Below, piece by piece: positions 36,706 to 48,880 of a stretch of 64,000 bases of DNA. Each line of letters starts with the position of its first letter. The first letter of the stretch is position 1. Position numbers and translations under genes: made by a program. Source of the DNA: Saururus chinensis (Eukaryota > Streptophyta > Magnoliopsida > Piperales > Saururaceae); the NCBI GenBank assembly GCA_035235625.1, contig CP141148.1, positions 33,357,057-33,421,056 on the forward strand, read 5' to 3'. A model generated the notes under the pieces. The model had not been told where the DNA came from and ran no database searches. It worked only from the letters and a program-made list of their open reading frames with translations.

Positions 36706-38773
36706 GGGAAAATTATATAAATAATATTAAAAAAATAATTATTTACCATTTTAAACCATTTTGGAAAATAATTCTCAAAATGGTGTTCGTTTTTGCCATG
36801 CGGGTGCCAGCCAGGCGGCTGGCGCCTGCGTGGCTTTTTTTTAGCGATTTTGTCCTTTAGAAGGACGAAATCAGGTTTAAGATGATTTCGTCCTTCTAAA
36901 GGACAAAATCACGCCATTTATAGAACCCGCCTGCGCTCTGTTCCGCAATTTCTCTGTCTCGCCAGTTCGCTCCGCCGCCACAATGATTTTTTCCGCTCTG
37001 CCGCGATCTTGTCCGCCTTCTTGATTTGAATCCGCCCAGCTTTCTTTGAGTTTGCCCCAGCCTTGATTTCGTCCACTCTGCCTTGTTTGACTTCTATTTT
37101 GAGTGCCGCCTTGTTACCAAGCCGATTTAGGTATGCTTGTTTTGCCCTAATTTAAATATAAAAATTTGATATATTTAAATTTAGTTAGGAAATTTTGTAA
37201 TGTTCTATAATGTTAGTAATATGTTAGATTTTAGTGATTTTAGTGATCTTCTTTGTTAGATTTTAGTAATTTTCTTGTGCTATGCTAGTTTTTAAAAATA
37301 ATTTTTTATGATGGTGATTTAAATTTGTTAGGAAGTTTTGTGTTGTTACTTAAATGTCTTTTACGTAAAAGGATATGATTTAGTTGTGTGATAGTTGTGA
37401 TGACAATTTGATTAGAGTATGTCTAGTCTACAGGATAAAGCAGAGCTTTTTAATTGTATAAGTGGGAAAAAAAAATAAAATATGTACTATCCTTAGTTAG
37501 GGATGCCCTTTAGCTTTTTCGTTATGCGGGAGGCCGGGGCAAGCCGGTGACAAGGGTAGGGAGGGGGAGGTAGGACCTGTGTAGAAAGAGAGGGAGGTGG
37601 AATTGACACCAAGGAAGAGGGTTGTGAGTTGAAAAAATAAAGAAAAAAATACTTCATCTCATAAAAAGTATTTGGATTAAAAAATTAAAATAAATTAATT
37701 ATAATTCATTTTGTGTTTTCTAATCTGTACATATATTACTAGAAGGGAAGAATTTTTAATGTTTCCCACTCACTATGTGCGTAGGGTAAGGAATTCTTAA
37801 GGGTTGTTCATCCTACACACTAACATCAATATCACCATTGATCATAAAAAAAGGTAAAAAATAAAGACAAGGGAAGTGAGATATTATTTGCTGAAAAAAA
37901 ATGTTTTTAACTTTTTTTGCTAATTACTTATAATTAGAAGTATTTTTTAATTATAGGGATCGACACAAATTTTTTTAAATGACTAGTTTCCATCGCCATC
38001 TTTCTCCTTTTATTTTATTGTACTATTTTATAAACTCATTATCGAAGCTTTATTACTCTTGCGAACGCCAATATCATGCCACATCATTTCAAATTAAGGT
38101 AGAGCCCTCTGAGGCTTACCTCATGTCCTTTAACAATGCTGACTTAAAATTTCTTTAATCACATATTTCATGAGGCACTAGGAGTCTCATTAAAAGCTCT
38201 TTTACTCTGGTCATACCAAAGTAAATAATTGATATTCGAGCATAATAGGAACTTCATGATCCTTTAGTTAAAAATGAGTATTTTATGTCGAGTGACATTA
38301 GTGCTTTTTTTTACGGCTTATATGGTTTGTGACATTGCATATATGATAACATCAATTGTGTAATTTTATAGATTAGGAAATTTGCTCATTAATATAAAGT
38401 CTTCGTGATATGCATATGTACTTAGTAAATTTATTAGTTTCTATGCGTAACAAAAGTCATCTCATTTCATTTAATAAGGACGAAATCAGTGTAATCACCC
38501 AAAAGCACAAAAGTGGTTAAGTATGGTGATTTCATTATTTAGAAGGATAAAATCGGGTCAAATGTTTTAAAATTTAACCCGGTTTCGTCTTTTAAAAAAA
38601 CGAAATCATCCTAAACCTAATTTTATCATTTTAAAGGACAAAATCGCTAAAAAAAAAGCCACGCAACCAGCTGCCTAGCTGGCACCCGCGTGACAAAAAC
38701 GAATACTATTTTACCCAAAATAGTTTAAAATAATAAATAATTATTTTTTTAATATTATTTATATAATTTTTTC
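36706..38773. mobile_element. 2.07-kb DNA transposon with ~200-bp terminal inverted repeats
   Basis: Left end GGGAAAATTATATAAATAAT, right end its near complement (ATTATTTATATAATTTTTTC). The inverted match extends about 200 bp inwards, through cgggtgccagc and gcgattttgtcc segments. Flanks are tataa at 36701-36705 and 38774-38778. No transposase; the interior has gene-like CpG-containing stretches near 36950-37110 but no conserved ORF. The long TIRs resemble Mutator-like elements, though a 5-bp duplication is shorter than their usual 9. A third, single end of this family is at 51873-52024. Confidence 0.7.
36846..36910. repeat. Perfect 28-bp hairpin within the left TIR
   Basis: Arms 36846-36873 and 36883-36910 are exact complements (arm begins gattttgtcctttagaagg) around a 9-base loop. 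The right TIR has a decayed equivalent at about 38545-38650. Confidence 0.9.
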
Positions 38774-39130
38774 TATAAATAAACTCGTATAAGTTCTGTT
38801 GCAACGATTGGAAAGAAGATTAAGAAGTTTACGGGGCGTGAACGGGTTGCAACTTATCAAGTTCCGGTACATTTGCATTTTTAAAGTAATAGGGTATAAG
38901 ACATTTCCATTTTTAACCTTTAGTCCCAAGGGGAATGAGTCCTCTTTTTCCTTGGGTTGCTCCCTCCCTCTTCCCGTGCACTCGTTACAGTCGTTTCCCG
39001 CTCGTCGTTGCTGTTGGCCAGGCAGTCGAATCCCCTCTCGGCTAACGGGCACTCCGAGCTGTTGTAAAGCGGGTGGGTCTCGTCCGGGACTCATTCTCCA
39101 TCGGACACGTCGCACTGACCGAAGGCGGAC

Positions 39131-40870
39131 ATGGACGTTGAGGAGCTCCGGCGGAGGCTAGAGGCAGCGTGGCCGAAGTTGGGGGAGATGAAGAGGTAGC
39201 CACATCTGGCGGCGAGGGGCAAGATGACGATGGCAGCATTGAAGGATTTGGATATTAGGGCGAGATGGGGGCTGTTGACGGTCGGATGGTTTCTACGGGC
39301 GGAGAGGCTGCAGTTTATGCTGCTCACTATTTCCGATTGTGCCGGACCAAGATCGATGTTGACTGACCGGTCATCGGACCAGGGTGATGCTCTTAGTCCG
39401 ATCTCGAGGAGGAACCACTAGCGACTGGATCTGTCTAGGTCCGATCTGCCGCCGTTGACGGGATCTGCCGGCGGAGACGGAGGCTGCATATGGCACTCCT
39501 CAGACGGTTATCATACTGTAAGCCGCCGGATCGGCTCCTGGAGATCTCCCAGTGGGTTTACGGTAGTTTTCCTCTGGCTCTCTCTCTCTCTCCTCCGCAT
39601 CTCAATTCTCCACTTTTCTCTGGGTTATTTGGTAATCTGAATATCTTGTAAATTTTGGGATGCTCCTGAGCTTGGGATTTGTTGCGGTAGTTGCTATAGT
39701 TGTTCAGAGAGCTTCGTAAAATGCATGTGGAGCAGGGGCGACTACTTTGATCTGAAGTCTCGTTATTGGATAGCTGAGAATGAAATGGGTTTTGGGGTGC
39801 CGATGAGCTAATTTATGGATTTATACACTGGGAGAACTTTTACATATGGTGGATGTTTGTGCTAGGAATTCCGGCTAATGACAAACTTTATTGTTTTTCA
39901 TGGTGGCTAATAACGAATTTTATTGTTTTTCAGGGTAGTCAACTTTTGGTTTTTTGATGTGCCACTGTGTCCTTGCATGGTTTCATACCATAGTTTTGAT
40001 TGTATTAGGAGTCAAATAGAGATGGAAAATCCATGCGGCCAGGTGTTGATATAGTGGTGTAGATTTTGCTTACTTTATCTCTATGTTCCAGGTATGTACA
40101 AATGGAAATCCCTATAGTAGAGCAGAGGATATATTATTCAACATGCCCTCCAGATCACACGTTAGTTACTTACTCATGTTTTTTGTTCGACTTTCGTAGT
40201 TGTTAATTCCAACAGTAAAATTAATTTCTACATTATAGGGAGATGGTGATTATGAGTTTGTGCCTAGCGTAATTTTTGATGATTTTCTTCGACAATGTAT
40301 AAAAAAGGTAAACTTTTCTTGATCAATTAATAATATAAAATTTACATAGTGCCATAACATTAAAGAGTCTTTCGATATCCATGTGAAAAATCTTAACAGA
40401 CTGAGCTGCTTGCAGAGAAACAATGTGTAGCCCACCTTACTGGAGAGGTATGGAGAATACTCCCTTGGCTGCTCATCTTTTCAACCAAATAGCTGAAAAG
40501 ACATCCTGCTAATTATGCTATGCAATTGATGGATTACTTACTTTTGTTTCTCAGGACAATGCATTTCACGATATGCCAGAGGACACCATGCTAACTTCAT
40601 TAGCATTATTCTAAACAGAGATTTTTTTCAATAAGAAACTTAACATTATATTCTTGGCTGTACAAAGTTTCATATATTTTAATTTTAATTTTATTTTTTC
40701 ATGGATTTATGCTGATTCTTGAGAAGGTTTTTCAATTCAAGATCCAAGCAGCCCAACTCAATGAAACTTTCACGGCATAGAAATGGGTGCCAGTCATGCA
40801 GCTGCACCTACCAATGCCAGCAAGAGTGGCATGGGTTGATGACTGGATATCTCATAAGGATTTCGAAGAG
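39131..40870 (+). pseudogene. Decayed multi-exon gene, family not recognised
   Basis: A GC-rich start region (38950-39560) holds ATG at 39131 with MDVEELRRRLEAAWPKLGEM, which stops soon after. Downstream, exon-like blocks have proper splice signals and are all in phase 0: 40092-40160 (acceptor ttccag, donor gttagt), 40239-40307 (attatag, gtaaac; encodes GDGDYEFVPSVIFDDF), 40400-40447 (aacag, gtatgg), from 40555 (tttctcag; DNAFHDMPEDTMLTSLALF, then TAA at 40612) and 40742-40870 (129 nt; in-frame TAG at 40778; later HLPMPARVAWVDDW). Whole-codon exons with consensus signals are unlikely by chance, so this was a real gene; two stops and a lost 5' frame mark it as dead. I do not recognise the protein. 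Confidence 0.55.
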
Positions 40871-40879
40871 GTTTGAGAA

Positions 40880-40959
40880 CTATTAAATGAATTGAGATGA
40901 CTTTTGTTGCGCTATTAAATGAAATGAGATGACTTTTGTTGCGCTATTAAATGAAATGC
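40880..40959. repeat. 32-bp tandem duplication, 2.5 copies
   Basis: Units starting ctattaaatga at 40880, 40912 and 40944, almost identical. It lies just after the last exon of the decayed gene. Confidence 0.85.
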
Positions 40960-41004
40960 AAGTTTGAAAGCATTTTACATCTTTTTAAATTTTTACAGTG
41001 ACAA

Positions 41005-41091
41005 GGCTTTTTAGCTCAAATTGGCAGAGCAGCTTGGAAGATTAATTACCTATCTTCCAAGAACGTGGTGGTTCAAATCCACCAAGAGCCA
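41005..41091 (+). tRNA. tRNA-like sequence with an enlarged anticodon arm (probable pseudogene)
   Basis: The 7-bp acceptor stem GGCTTTT/AAGAGCC pairs fully (one G-U); D-arm GCTC/GAGC; T-arm GGTGG/CCACC with loop TTCAAAT; a B-box-like ggttcaaatcc. In place of a 5-bp anticodon stem and 7-base loop, there is a perfect 10-bp stem (CTTGGAAGAT with ATCTTCCAAG) and a 9-base loop (TAATTACCT), so no anticodon can be assigned. It could be a tRNA pseudogene with an inserted palindrome, an organelle-derived copy or a tRNA with an unusual intron. There is no T-run directly downstream to terminate Pol III transcription. Confidence 0.45.
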
Positions 41092-42068
41092 ATAAAGATT
41101 GTAAACTTGGCTAAAGTATCATTCATTTTAAAATTATATAACAATCAAACTCAAATCTTGAGCCAAAAAAAATTCTTTTCCTTATCATAATTTTAACATA
41201 TGTTAGCCCGGATGCAGTTATCTTCACTTTTCAACATACGGGTCTTTTGTCTTTTTACTCTTCTCCTAGTCACGCAGATGTCTGGTTTTGTTTAATGACA
41301 ACGTTTCACGTTGATTTTTCTAATCGTTTAGTCTCTTCTTTAGTGAAGACGAAATTTTGGGGCAAAATAGATCATATCTTCGTCTCTATCTCATTCTAGT
41401 GTTACTTTCATTTTTTGTGCATCATCAGAATTTATCATTTTCAGGCAAGTTGATTTCTCCTCCAACCTTAAGATCACTGACTTACACATTCTTGTTGCTC
41501 ATCATGATCCATTCTGGTACAGCGCCAGTCAGTTCCCATTTAAATATCTAACATCAATACACCAAAAAATAATTAGACAGTATAATCTAAACAATCAAAA
41601 GGAACTTTATGTTAAAGCCATTATACTAACATGAAATCATATTTTGCTAGGCTGGAATAGGTACTTGTAATATCACCAACAAGATCTTATGTTGGTTTTG
41701 CATGAATGGATGTTTTTGTGTCTTGATTTCAAATGGGTCTCCTATAACCTGTGCAAGTCATGTTACTTATTTTTGTTGCTTGATGTCCTAATTGATCAAT
41801 TGCCTTATTATGCATATCAGATTCCTTTTGAAAGAGGCATACAATTTATATAAATGGGATTTTTTATACAGTGAAAATATTGTTTATGTGATACATCCTA
41901 CCTTGGATTATGAAAATTAACTTAGACATTTTTGCATATGTCAAAGAAGAATCATCATTCAAATAAATAAGTCAACAGCTTAAACAATGCAAACAGACCA
42001 AAAAAGACACGGATAACCAAGAAATGGCAAATGTGAGGAAGGAAGAGTTCTTAAGCAAAGGCCCTCAT
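41092..42068. other. Intergenic, nothing recognised
   Basis: AT-rich sequence, possibly remaining intron or flank of the decayed gene. Confidence 0.3.
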
Positions 42069-45000
42069 TGTAAGGACCCTCATCTTTAAATCGGTTTTTA
42101 GTTTTCATTAATTATTGGTTATCGTGAGATTAATGCATTTCTTGATTTATTCGGTGATTTCGTGAATAAATAGTATTTATAATGGTTTTAATCAAAATTA
42201 ACTTTAAGATTAGTGGTTTTAAGTGATTTTAAAACAAATGTGAATTTTTGAGATTTTTTAAAAATTTTTACTATTTTTTTAAAAATTAGGGTTTTGGCGG
42301 GACCCATGTGGGCCCTACCGTCGAAATTTTGGTTTTTGGGTCAAATGAACCTAAATATCTACTTAAGGTCATACAAAAATTTTCTTAGACTTAATTAATG
42401 CTCAAATTTATAAAATATCCATTTTTAGCTTACTTTTTTTATTTACACCCTAAAACTTATCTATGCATACCCTAACCCTTACTATAAAAGGCCAAACCTG
42501 AGCTATTTTTATTTTTGGGAATAGACTAAGGAGGAGAGGTTAGGCTTAATCCCCAATTAGGCCCAGATTAGAAGGTGTTTAAGGTAAGCCTACTCTAATT
42601 AAGCACTAAACCCTAGCTTTCTTCTTAATCTCTTCTAAATCTACCATTTCCCCCTTGTTTCAATTCATTTTTGGATATCAAAAACCACTGATTTGTGTTT
42701 TACTATAAACTCTAGCTTTTAAATTTCGATTTTTATGTTTAACAAACCCTAGATCTAAGTTTTAATTAAAGATTTCTTTGGTAAATCAATTTTTAATGAG
42801 TTTAATCCAAACTCTATGTTTTTGTAAGGTTTTCAAGAAGGGTGACCCTCAAATCCGAGCTTAATCAAGTGATATGGTAATGGATCTTCGAAGTTTCAGT
42901 TTATCCATAGTAAAACTCTTAATTTTTGGTTTATTTCAAATGGAGTTACTTGATTTGGTGTGTTAATAGCATAATTAGAAAATAAAAATATTTAATCCCA
43001 ATTTCTTAGGGTTTTGCATTATTATGATATAGTTTAACATTCTGGAAGTTATGAAGGACTTTTGATGATAATTAGGGTGTTAGATGTGGATTTGAAGTGT
43101 TATCAATGGTGTCTCGGTTTGAAATTGCGAAAGGAAGAAGATGATCAGTTCTGCCTTGTTGGCGTTCGAACAGCCCTCCTAGGCGTTCGAACGGCAACAC
43201 TGTCGGATCGATAGATTTTTAGTTCAACCAATCGAATGGCCTGCTGGGCGTTCAAATGACCAAACTGTGAATTTAAAATTTTCCCGTTTAGCCGATCGAA
43301 CGACCTGAAGGGCATTCGAACGGCTACACAGTAGAACTCTATGTTATTGACATGATGTTTATTTTGATGGTTCCACTTTAACTTGCCAATTTTATATAAA
43401 TGTCGAGTATTTTGAGCTATATTATGCTACTAGAAAGGCATGCTATTGAAGTTATGGAGTTGAGATATATGCTTAGAGGTTGTGGAATGACTTATGGTTT
43501 GTAGCATGATGTTGGAATTATCATCTTGAAATTATAAATGGTTAGTTCTTTATGGTTAAACATATTTTCAGTAGGATTACAACCTATTATTGGACTGATT
43601 TGTCATGAGATAATGTGGTTAGTTGATGTGTAGATTTTGGTGAATGTCAGGATTTAAGGATGAAATGAACGACCTTATATATGTTAAACCTTCGTGGTTG
43701 AGTTTTGATTTGAGTCATGATTTCAACATTTCTTCTTCTATGATTTCCGCTGGAATTCATGTTTAGATAGAAATTCATATGTGTAGTGTGGTAGGGAGTT
43801 GATTTTAATCATGTTGACACGCATTGAGTGAAGTGTTTCTACTAGTTACACACATATGTGGGGGTTAAATGATGATGTTGAAGCTTGATATTGTGATTAT
43901 GAATGATGCGTTAGGGGCTGATGAGAGTACTTATCATGGATTAGGATTCATGTATGTCTTGCCCACGTATGTACCATGCTGCATGCATCATAAAAATAAA
44001 TTTCCAATTAAGGCTTCATCGAAGTTAATCGAATTTGACCGATTGGATGCAATGTGGTGAAACTGTGTGCCGGATTGATCGGTCGTGGATTAATCGTAAG
44101 TTGATTGGTCTGAAAGGACATGTTTTGATTTGAGTTCCTGTGTAGAATGAGTGCACTCCCCAGGTTGAGTCTAATTAAATGAAATTATATGGGGACGAGT
44201 TATATACATATTTTGCGGATTTGTGAGAATGTTATTATGAGTGTCATCTGGACCCTGAGAATCCAGTGTGGTATGCACGTGTGCACCCGCTACCACGTGT
44301 TCTAGGGTTCTCTGTGTGAGAACTGGGGCTCTTCCCTCCGCAGGAGATGTTTATGGGCGAACACCCCTGCTCTAGATTCTCTGTGTGGGAATGGGACATC
44401 CTTGGCCAGGATCGTCCAGGGCGAACAGCTTTAGGGATTGACAACCCCGAACTTTATTGAATTCTTGTGTAAAATTTTGGACCATGACACCCCTTCGTGG
44501 CCTTGTCTATGTCCCGTTTGTGTGACACCAAATTGTGATTACTCCTTGATAGAGGATGTTATAATATAATGCATGATGGAATATGTATGTTAGAGATACA
44601 TTAATGTAAGTTGGTTATGATATGATGCATGTGGAAATATGTATGTTAGAGATACATCCATGCAGGTTGATTTTGATATGATGCATGATGGAATATGTAT
44701 GATAGATATACATTCAAGTAGGTTGGTTATGATATGATGCATGATGGAATATGTATGTTAGAGATACATTCATAAAGGTTGGTAATATGATGCATGTGGG
44801 AATATATATGTTAGAGATACATTTATGCAGGTTGGTTATGATATGATGCATGTGGGAATATGCATGTTAGAGATACATCTATGCAGGTTGATTTTGATAT
44901 GATGTATGATGGAATATGTATGTTAGAGATACATTTATGCAGGTTGATTACGATATGATGCATGATGGAATATGTATGTTAGAAATACATTCATGTAGGT

Positions 45001-45719
45001 TGATTACGATATGATGCATGATGTATTATGTATGTTTGAGATACATTTCATGCAAGATGTTATGATGAGAATGAAATTATGTGGATTATGCACTATGATG
45101 CAGTTTTAGTTGATGTGTATACGTGATCAGAAAATAATGTACCATGTAAATATTTGATCTGAATGATTATATTGCTATGCTATCGTATTTTTGATGTTGA
45201 TAGTAATATTAAAAACTATTGTTGAGTTTGTTAAACTCACACATCTTTCTTATGTTTTACTTTGGGGCTGCGTGGTGCGACACACAGACGGACAAGATCT
45301 TCTCTTTGAGGAAAGGTCGGAGATAACTTGGATGTGATCGTGAAGATCGTTGTGTGACTTATTTCCTTTGGTTTTATGCTTTATGTTTAAAACTTTTGTG
45401 TAGGGTTCTTTATTTTAGATGTATGTCACATTTTATAGTTATGCTTGCTTAAGACTTATTTTGAGCCAAGGTTGGTTTTAGTTAACTAAGCATGTAGGTT
45501 TTGAGATTAGTTGTTTACTTTGTGATAAGTAACACTCTTTCTTTCCTTTTATTTACTCTTGCTCAAAGGATTGTGCGTACTCCATAATTTTGTTAAATCG
45601 CCCGTGGTTCGGGTTAAGTCTTCCGTTAAATTGTTTCTCAATTTTCCTTAGCACCCCCGCATGCTTGATCGGCCCCTGGACCAGGTTCGGCTCGGGTCGA
45701 GCATCGCCGGGGCGTGACA
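42069..45719 (+). mobile_element. Solo LTR of a long-LTR retrotransposon, 3.65 kb
   Basis: Begins TGTAAGGACCC, ends GGGGCGTGACA, and is flanked by a perfect 5-bp duplication CTCAT (42064-42068 and 45720-45724). No internal coding region. Related LTR pieces lie at 33767-34695, 45850-47703 (inverted) and 60988-63518. It is a long-LTR Ty3/gypsy type by size; the lineage is inferred. Confidence 0.9.
44562..45060. repeat. Tandem repeat in the solo LTR, ~57 bp, about nine copies
   Basis: Each unit contains a gatatgatgcatg segment, tatgtatgttagagatacat and a gcaggttgatt-like tail. The spacing is regular but the whole unit is conserved, so there are no variable spacers. Confidence 0.8.
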
Positions 45720-45849
45720 CTCATTGTGAAAGGTCAAGACTTATATACAAACAACACAAACTTTAAAGCGTAAGAAAACTATATATTTAACTTTGGTTGG
45801 CGTAAAATTATAAAAAATTATATATCTTATTTTAATTTTCATCTCCGCT

Positions 45850-47703
45850 TAAGAACTAGGTCGAGGAGCAGTCTCAGGCCCTATGGCCTATAACTCCTGC
45901 AGTCTCAGGCCCTACGCCCTCCTCTATTGTCCCTAATAATTTTTTCATCTTCTCCTCCAAAATCTCTACATCTAGCTTTCTCTCTCCTAGGTTCTCCCAA
46001 GCCTGAGCTTCCCCTTTCATGTAAACACCTATTCCAACAAGTACGGATATTAACCACAAAGGCTAAACATATATAAAATCATTCACTTCATCTATAAGTC
46101 ATGACATTCACTAACATTCATACATCAACTAACTGCATTATATCATGACAAATTAGTCCATTAATGGGTTGTAGTCCTACTGCTTAACCATAGAAAATCA
46201 ACCATTCATAATTTCAAGATAACAATTTCAACATCATACCATAAACCATAAGTCATTCCACAAATCTCTAATTATATATCTCAACTTCATAACCTCAATA
46301 GTGTGCCTATCCAGTAGCATAATATAGCTTAAAACACTCTACATTTATATAAAATTAGCAAGTTAAAGTAGAATCATCGAAATAAACATCATGTAATTAG
46401 AACACAATACTGCTGTGTAGCCATTTGAATGCCCAAAGGGCCGTTCGATCAGCTAAACAGAAAATTTTCAAATTCACCGTTTGGCCGTTCGAATGCCCAA
46501 CAGGCCGTTCGATTGGCTAAACTAGAAAAATGCTAGAATTGCAGTGTTTCTATTTGAACGCCCTGCAAGGCCGTTCGAACGCCAACAAGGCAGATTCGAC
46601 TTTCTTCTTCCTTTCGTAATTTCAAACTAAAACTCCATTGATAACATTTCAAATCATCATCTAACAACCTAAATACTATCAAAAGTCTACCATGACTTTC
46701 AGAATGCTAAACCACATCATAACAAGATAAAACCCTATAAAATCGGGATTAAAGATTACCATTTTCTAATCATGTCATTAGCACACTAAATCAAGTAACT
46801 CCATTTAAAATAAACCACAAAATTAAGAGTTTTACCATAGACAAATTAAAAATTTGAAAGTCCATTACCTTATCCTTGATTAGTCTTGGGTTTGATGGTC
46901 ACCCTTCTTGAAAACCTTACAAAGACATATAGTTTGAATTAAACTCCATTAAAACTGATTTAACAAAGAAAACCCTAATTAAAAAGATCTAGGGTGTGTT
47001 GAACATAAAAATCAAAATTTGAGAGCTAGGGTTTGTAATAAAAATACAAATAAGTAATTTTGATGTTTAAAAACGAATTGAAACAAAAGGAGGAATGATA
47101 GATTTAGAAGGGATTAAGAAGAAAGCTAGGATTTAGTGTTTAATTAGAATAGATTTACCTTAAATACCTTCTAATTTGGGCCTAATTAGGGATTAGACCT
47201 GACCTCTCCTCCTTAGCTTTTTCCCAAAATGAGAATGACTCAGGTTTGACCTTTTATAGTAAAGGTTGGGGTGTGTATGGGTAAGTCATGAGGTGTAAAT
47301 AGAAAAAGTAAGCTAAAAATGGATATTTTACAAATTTGAGCACAAATTAAAATTAAAATTTTAAAAATTTTTGTATGACCTTAAGTAGATATATGGGTTT
47401 ATTTGACACAAAAACAAACATTTTGACAGTGGAGCCCACAGAGGTCCCGCCAAAAACCATAATTTTTAAAAAAATAATAAAAATTTAAAAAAATCTTAAA
47501 AATTCACATTTGATTAAAAATTACTTAAAACTACTAATTTTAATATTAATTTTAATTAAAATTATAATAAATAATATTTATTTATAAAACTACCGAATAA
47601 ATTAGAAAACAAAACACATAAAAATCCCTCATTCGGGCATGCCAGAACGGGGGTTTACCTGGCAACGAAGCTCAGCCTTGGGGGCATTTAGCTTGGTGCT
47701 ACA
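45850..47703 (-). mobile_element. LTR fragment, inverted relative of the neighbouring solo LTR
   Basis: Read on the minus strand from 47703 (TGTAGCACC...), it follows the order of 42069-43800: the ggcgggacc motif near 47450, the cttttatagtaaagg motif near 47255, the ccttctaatttgggcc block near 47165, and the gccgttcgaacgcc blocks at 46430-46590. The far end is truncated at about 45850-46080. Confidence 0.6.
45895..45965 (-). repeat. Coding-like arm of an inverted repeat (partner 47715-47790)
   Basis: On the minus strand this encodes ERKLDVEILEEKMKKLLGTI followed by EE. The + strand at 47715-47790 encodes the related ERKWDGEILEETTKTLIGTI followed by EE. The two copies face each other across the inverted LTR fragment. 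The protein is unidentified. Confidence 0.45.
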
Positions 47704-47790
47704 GAAACAATATGAGAAAGAAAGTGGGATGGAGAGATTTTGGAGGAGACGACTAAAACATTAATAGGTACAATAGAGGAGGTTGAAGGA

Positions 47791-48269
47791 ATGTAAAAAA
47801 ACTTATTTTTATTGAAGAGAAATGGATAAGTGAGATTGGAGAACTGGAGTGGAAACTTCCAACTCTTTCATCCTACAAAAAGAAAACTAATTACTGGGAA
47901 GAATTGAATTTTTGGGGGAGAGACATATGCCAAGTTTGGAGTAGTTTGGGTTTGGAGTCAGGTAGCGGTGTGTGATGGCGGGTCTGGAGGCCGGAGCAAT
48001 GAGTGTTGACTGTGGAGTCTGGTGATCGCTGGTGGTAGTGGGTTTGGAGACGGAAGGCAATAAATACTGAGTAGTGGAGAATTGGAGATTGGAGAAGGAA
48101 GAACGGCAAATTTCAGAATTAGGAGCAGAACACAGTCATGTCCTTCAAGTCCGTGCTTATGCAAGGGAAGAAGCCGAATCATGCAAAATTTATTGGACTT
48201 GTCCGATTCCGAAGTTCTTGCACGGGAAGTTCGTGGGTTGGCAACTAAAATCGGTTTTGATATGCGATT
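47791..48269. other. Intergenic, nothing recognised
   Basis: Overlapping short frames on both strands with no recognisable domain. It may include decayed 5' sequence of the PPR relic. Confidence 0.3.
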
Positions 48270-48880
48270 ACCTTTGTCAGTTTGCTGAAAGCATGCATGC
48301 TCTATGATGGGGGCTCAAGAACATGGGAATAACATTCATGGCCACATCATTAGAAAAGGCTACTCATCAAATGTGTTCATATCCTCGTCTTTAATAGATT
48401 TTTACTGCAGTTTTGGCAGATTAGGAGAAGGCAGGAAAGTGTTTGATAAGATTGTGGAAAAAGATCTCGTATGTTGGGGTTCATTGATCAATGGGTATGG
48501 AGTGAATGGGTGTGGTAAAGAGGCTCTTGAAAAAATTTTAAACATGTTAGAACAAGGTTTCAGACCTAATGGCGTGGTGTTTGTATCCGTTCTAGCTGCG
48601 TGTAGCCACTGTGGTGTTGAAGGCTGGAAGTGGTTTAACTGCATGAATGAGAAGTTTGGTTCATTACACTTGCATGGTCGATTTGCTCAGTCAGCAGGGA
48701 TTGGTTGAAGAAGCACTTAGACTTCATTAATCAGATGCCAGTGAAGCCTGATGCAAGTGTAGGAGGAGCCCTGCTTGCTGGTTGCAGAGCAGGAAATGGT
48801 GACATTAAGAAATGGAGCTTGCAGCAGAAGAACTCACTCAATTAGACCCTAATAATACTAGTTATTATGTGATCTTATCA
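48270..48880 (+). pseudogene. PPR protein relic (PLS/E subclass), frameshifted
   Basis: Encodes the C-terminal part of a plant organelle RNA-binding pentatricopeptide repeat protein. Recognisable pieces: TFVSLLKAC at 48270-48300, then in another frame NIHGHIIRKGYSSNVFISSS with SLIDFYCSFG, KVFDKIVEKDLVCWGSLING, GFRPNGVVFVSVLAACSHCG, then QGLVEEAL, INQMPVKPDASVGGALLAGC and, last, ELTQLDPNNTSYYVIL of the E motif. At least three frame changes (about 48305, 48690 and 48820) make it non-functional. It ends abruptly at 48882, where the CACTA-like element starts. A working copy would normally be targeted to mitochondria or plastids. Confidence 0.75.

Noticed and set aside
43869-44444. Short frames in the second solo LTR
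   Set aside because: LTR sequence with no conserved protein; related LTR copies do not keep the frames.
44562-45060. Regularly spaced repeats that superficially resemble a CRISPR array
   Set aside because: The whole 57-bp unit is conserved with no unique spacers, it lies in an LTR, and the genome is plant.
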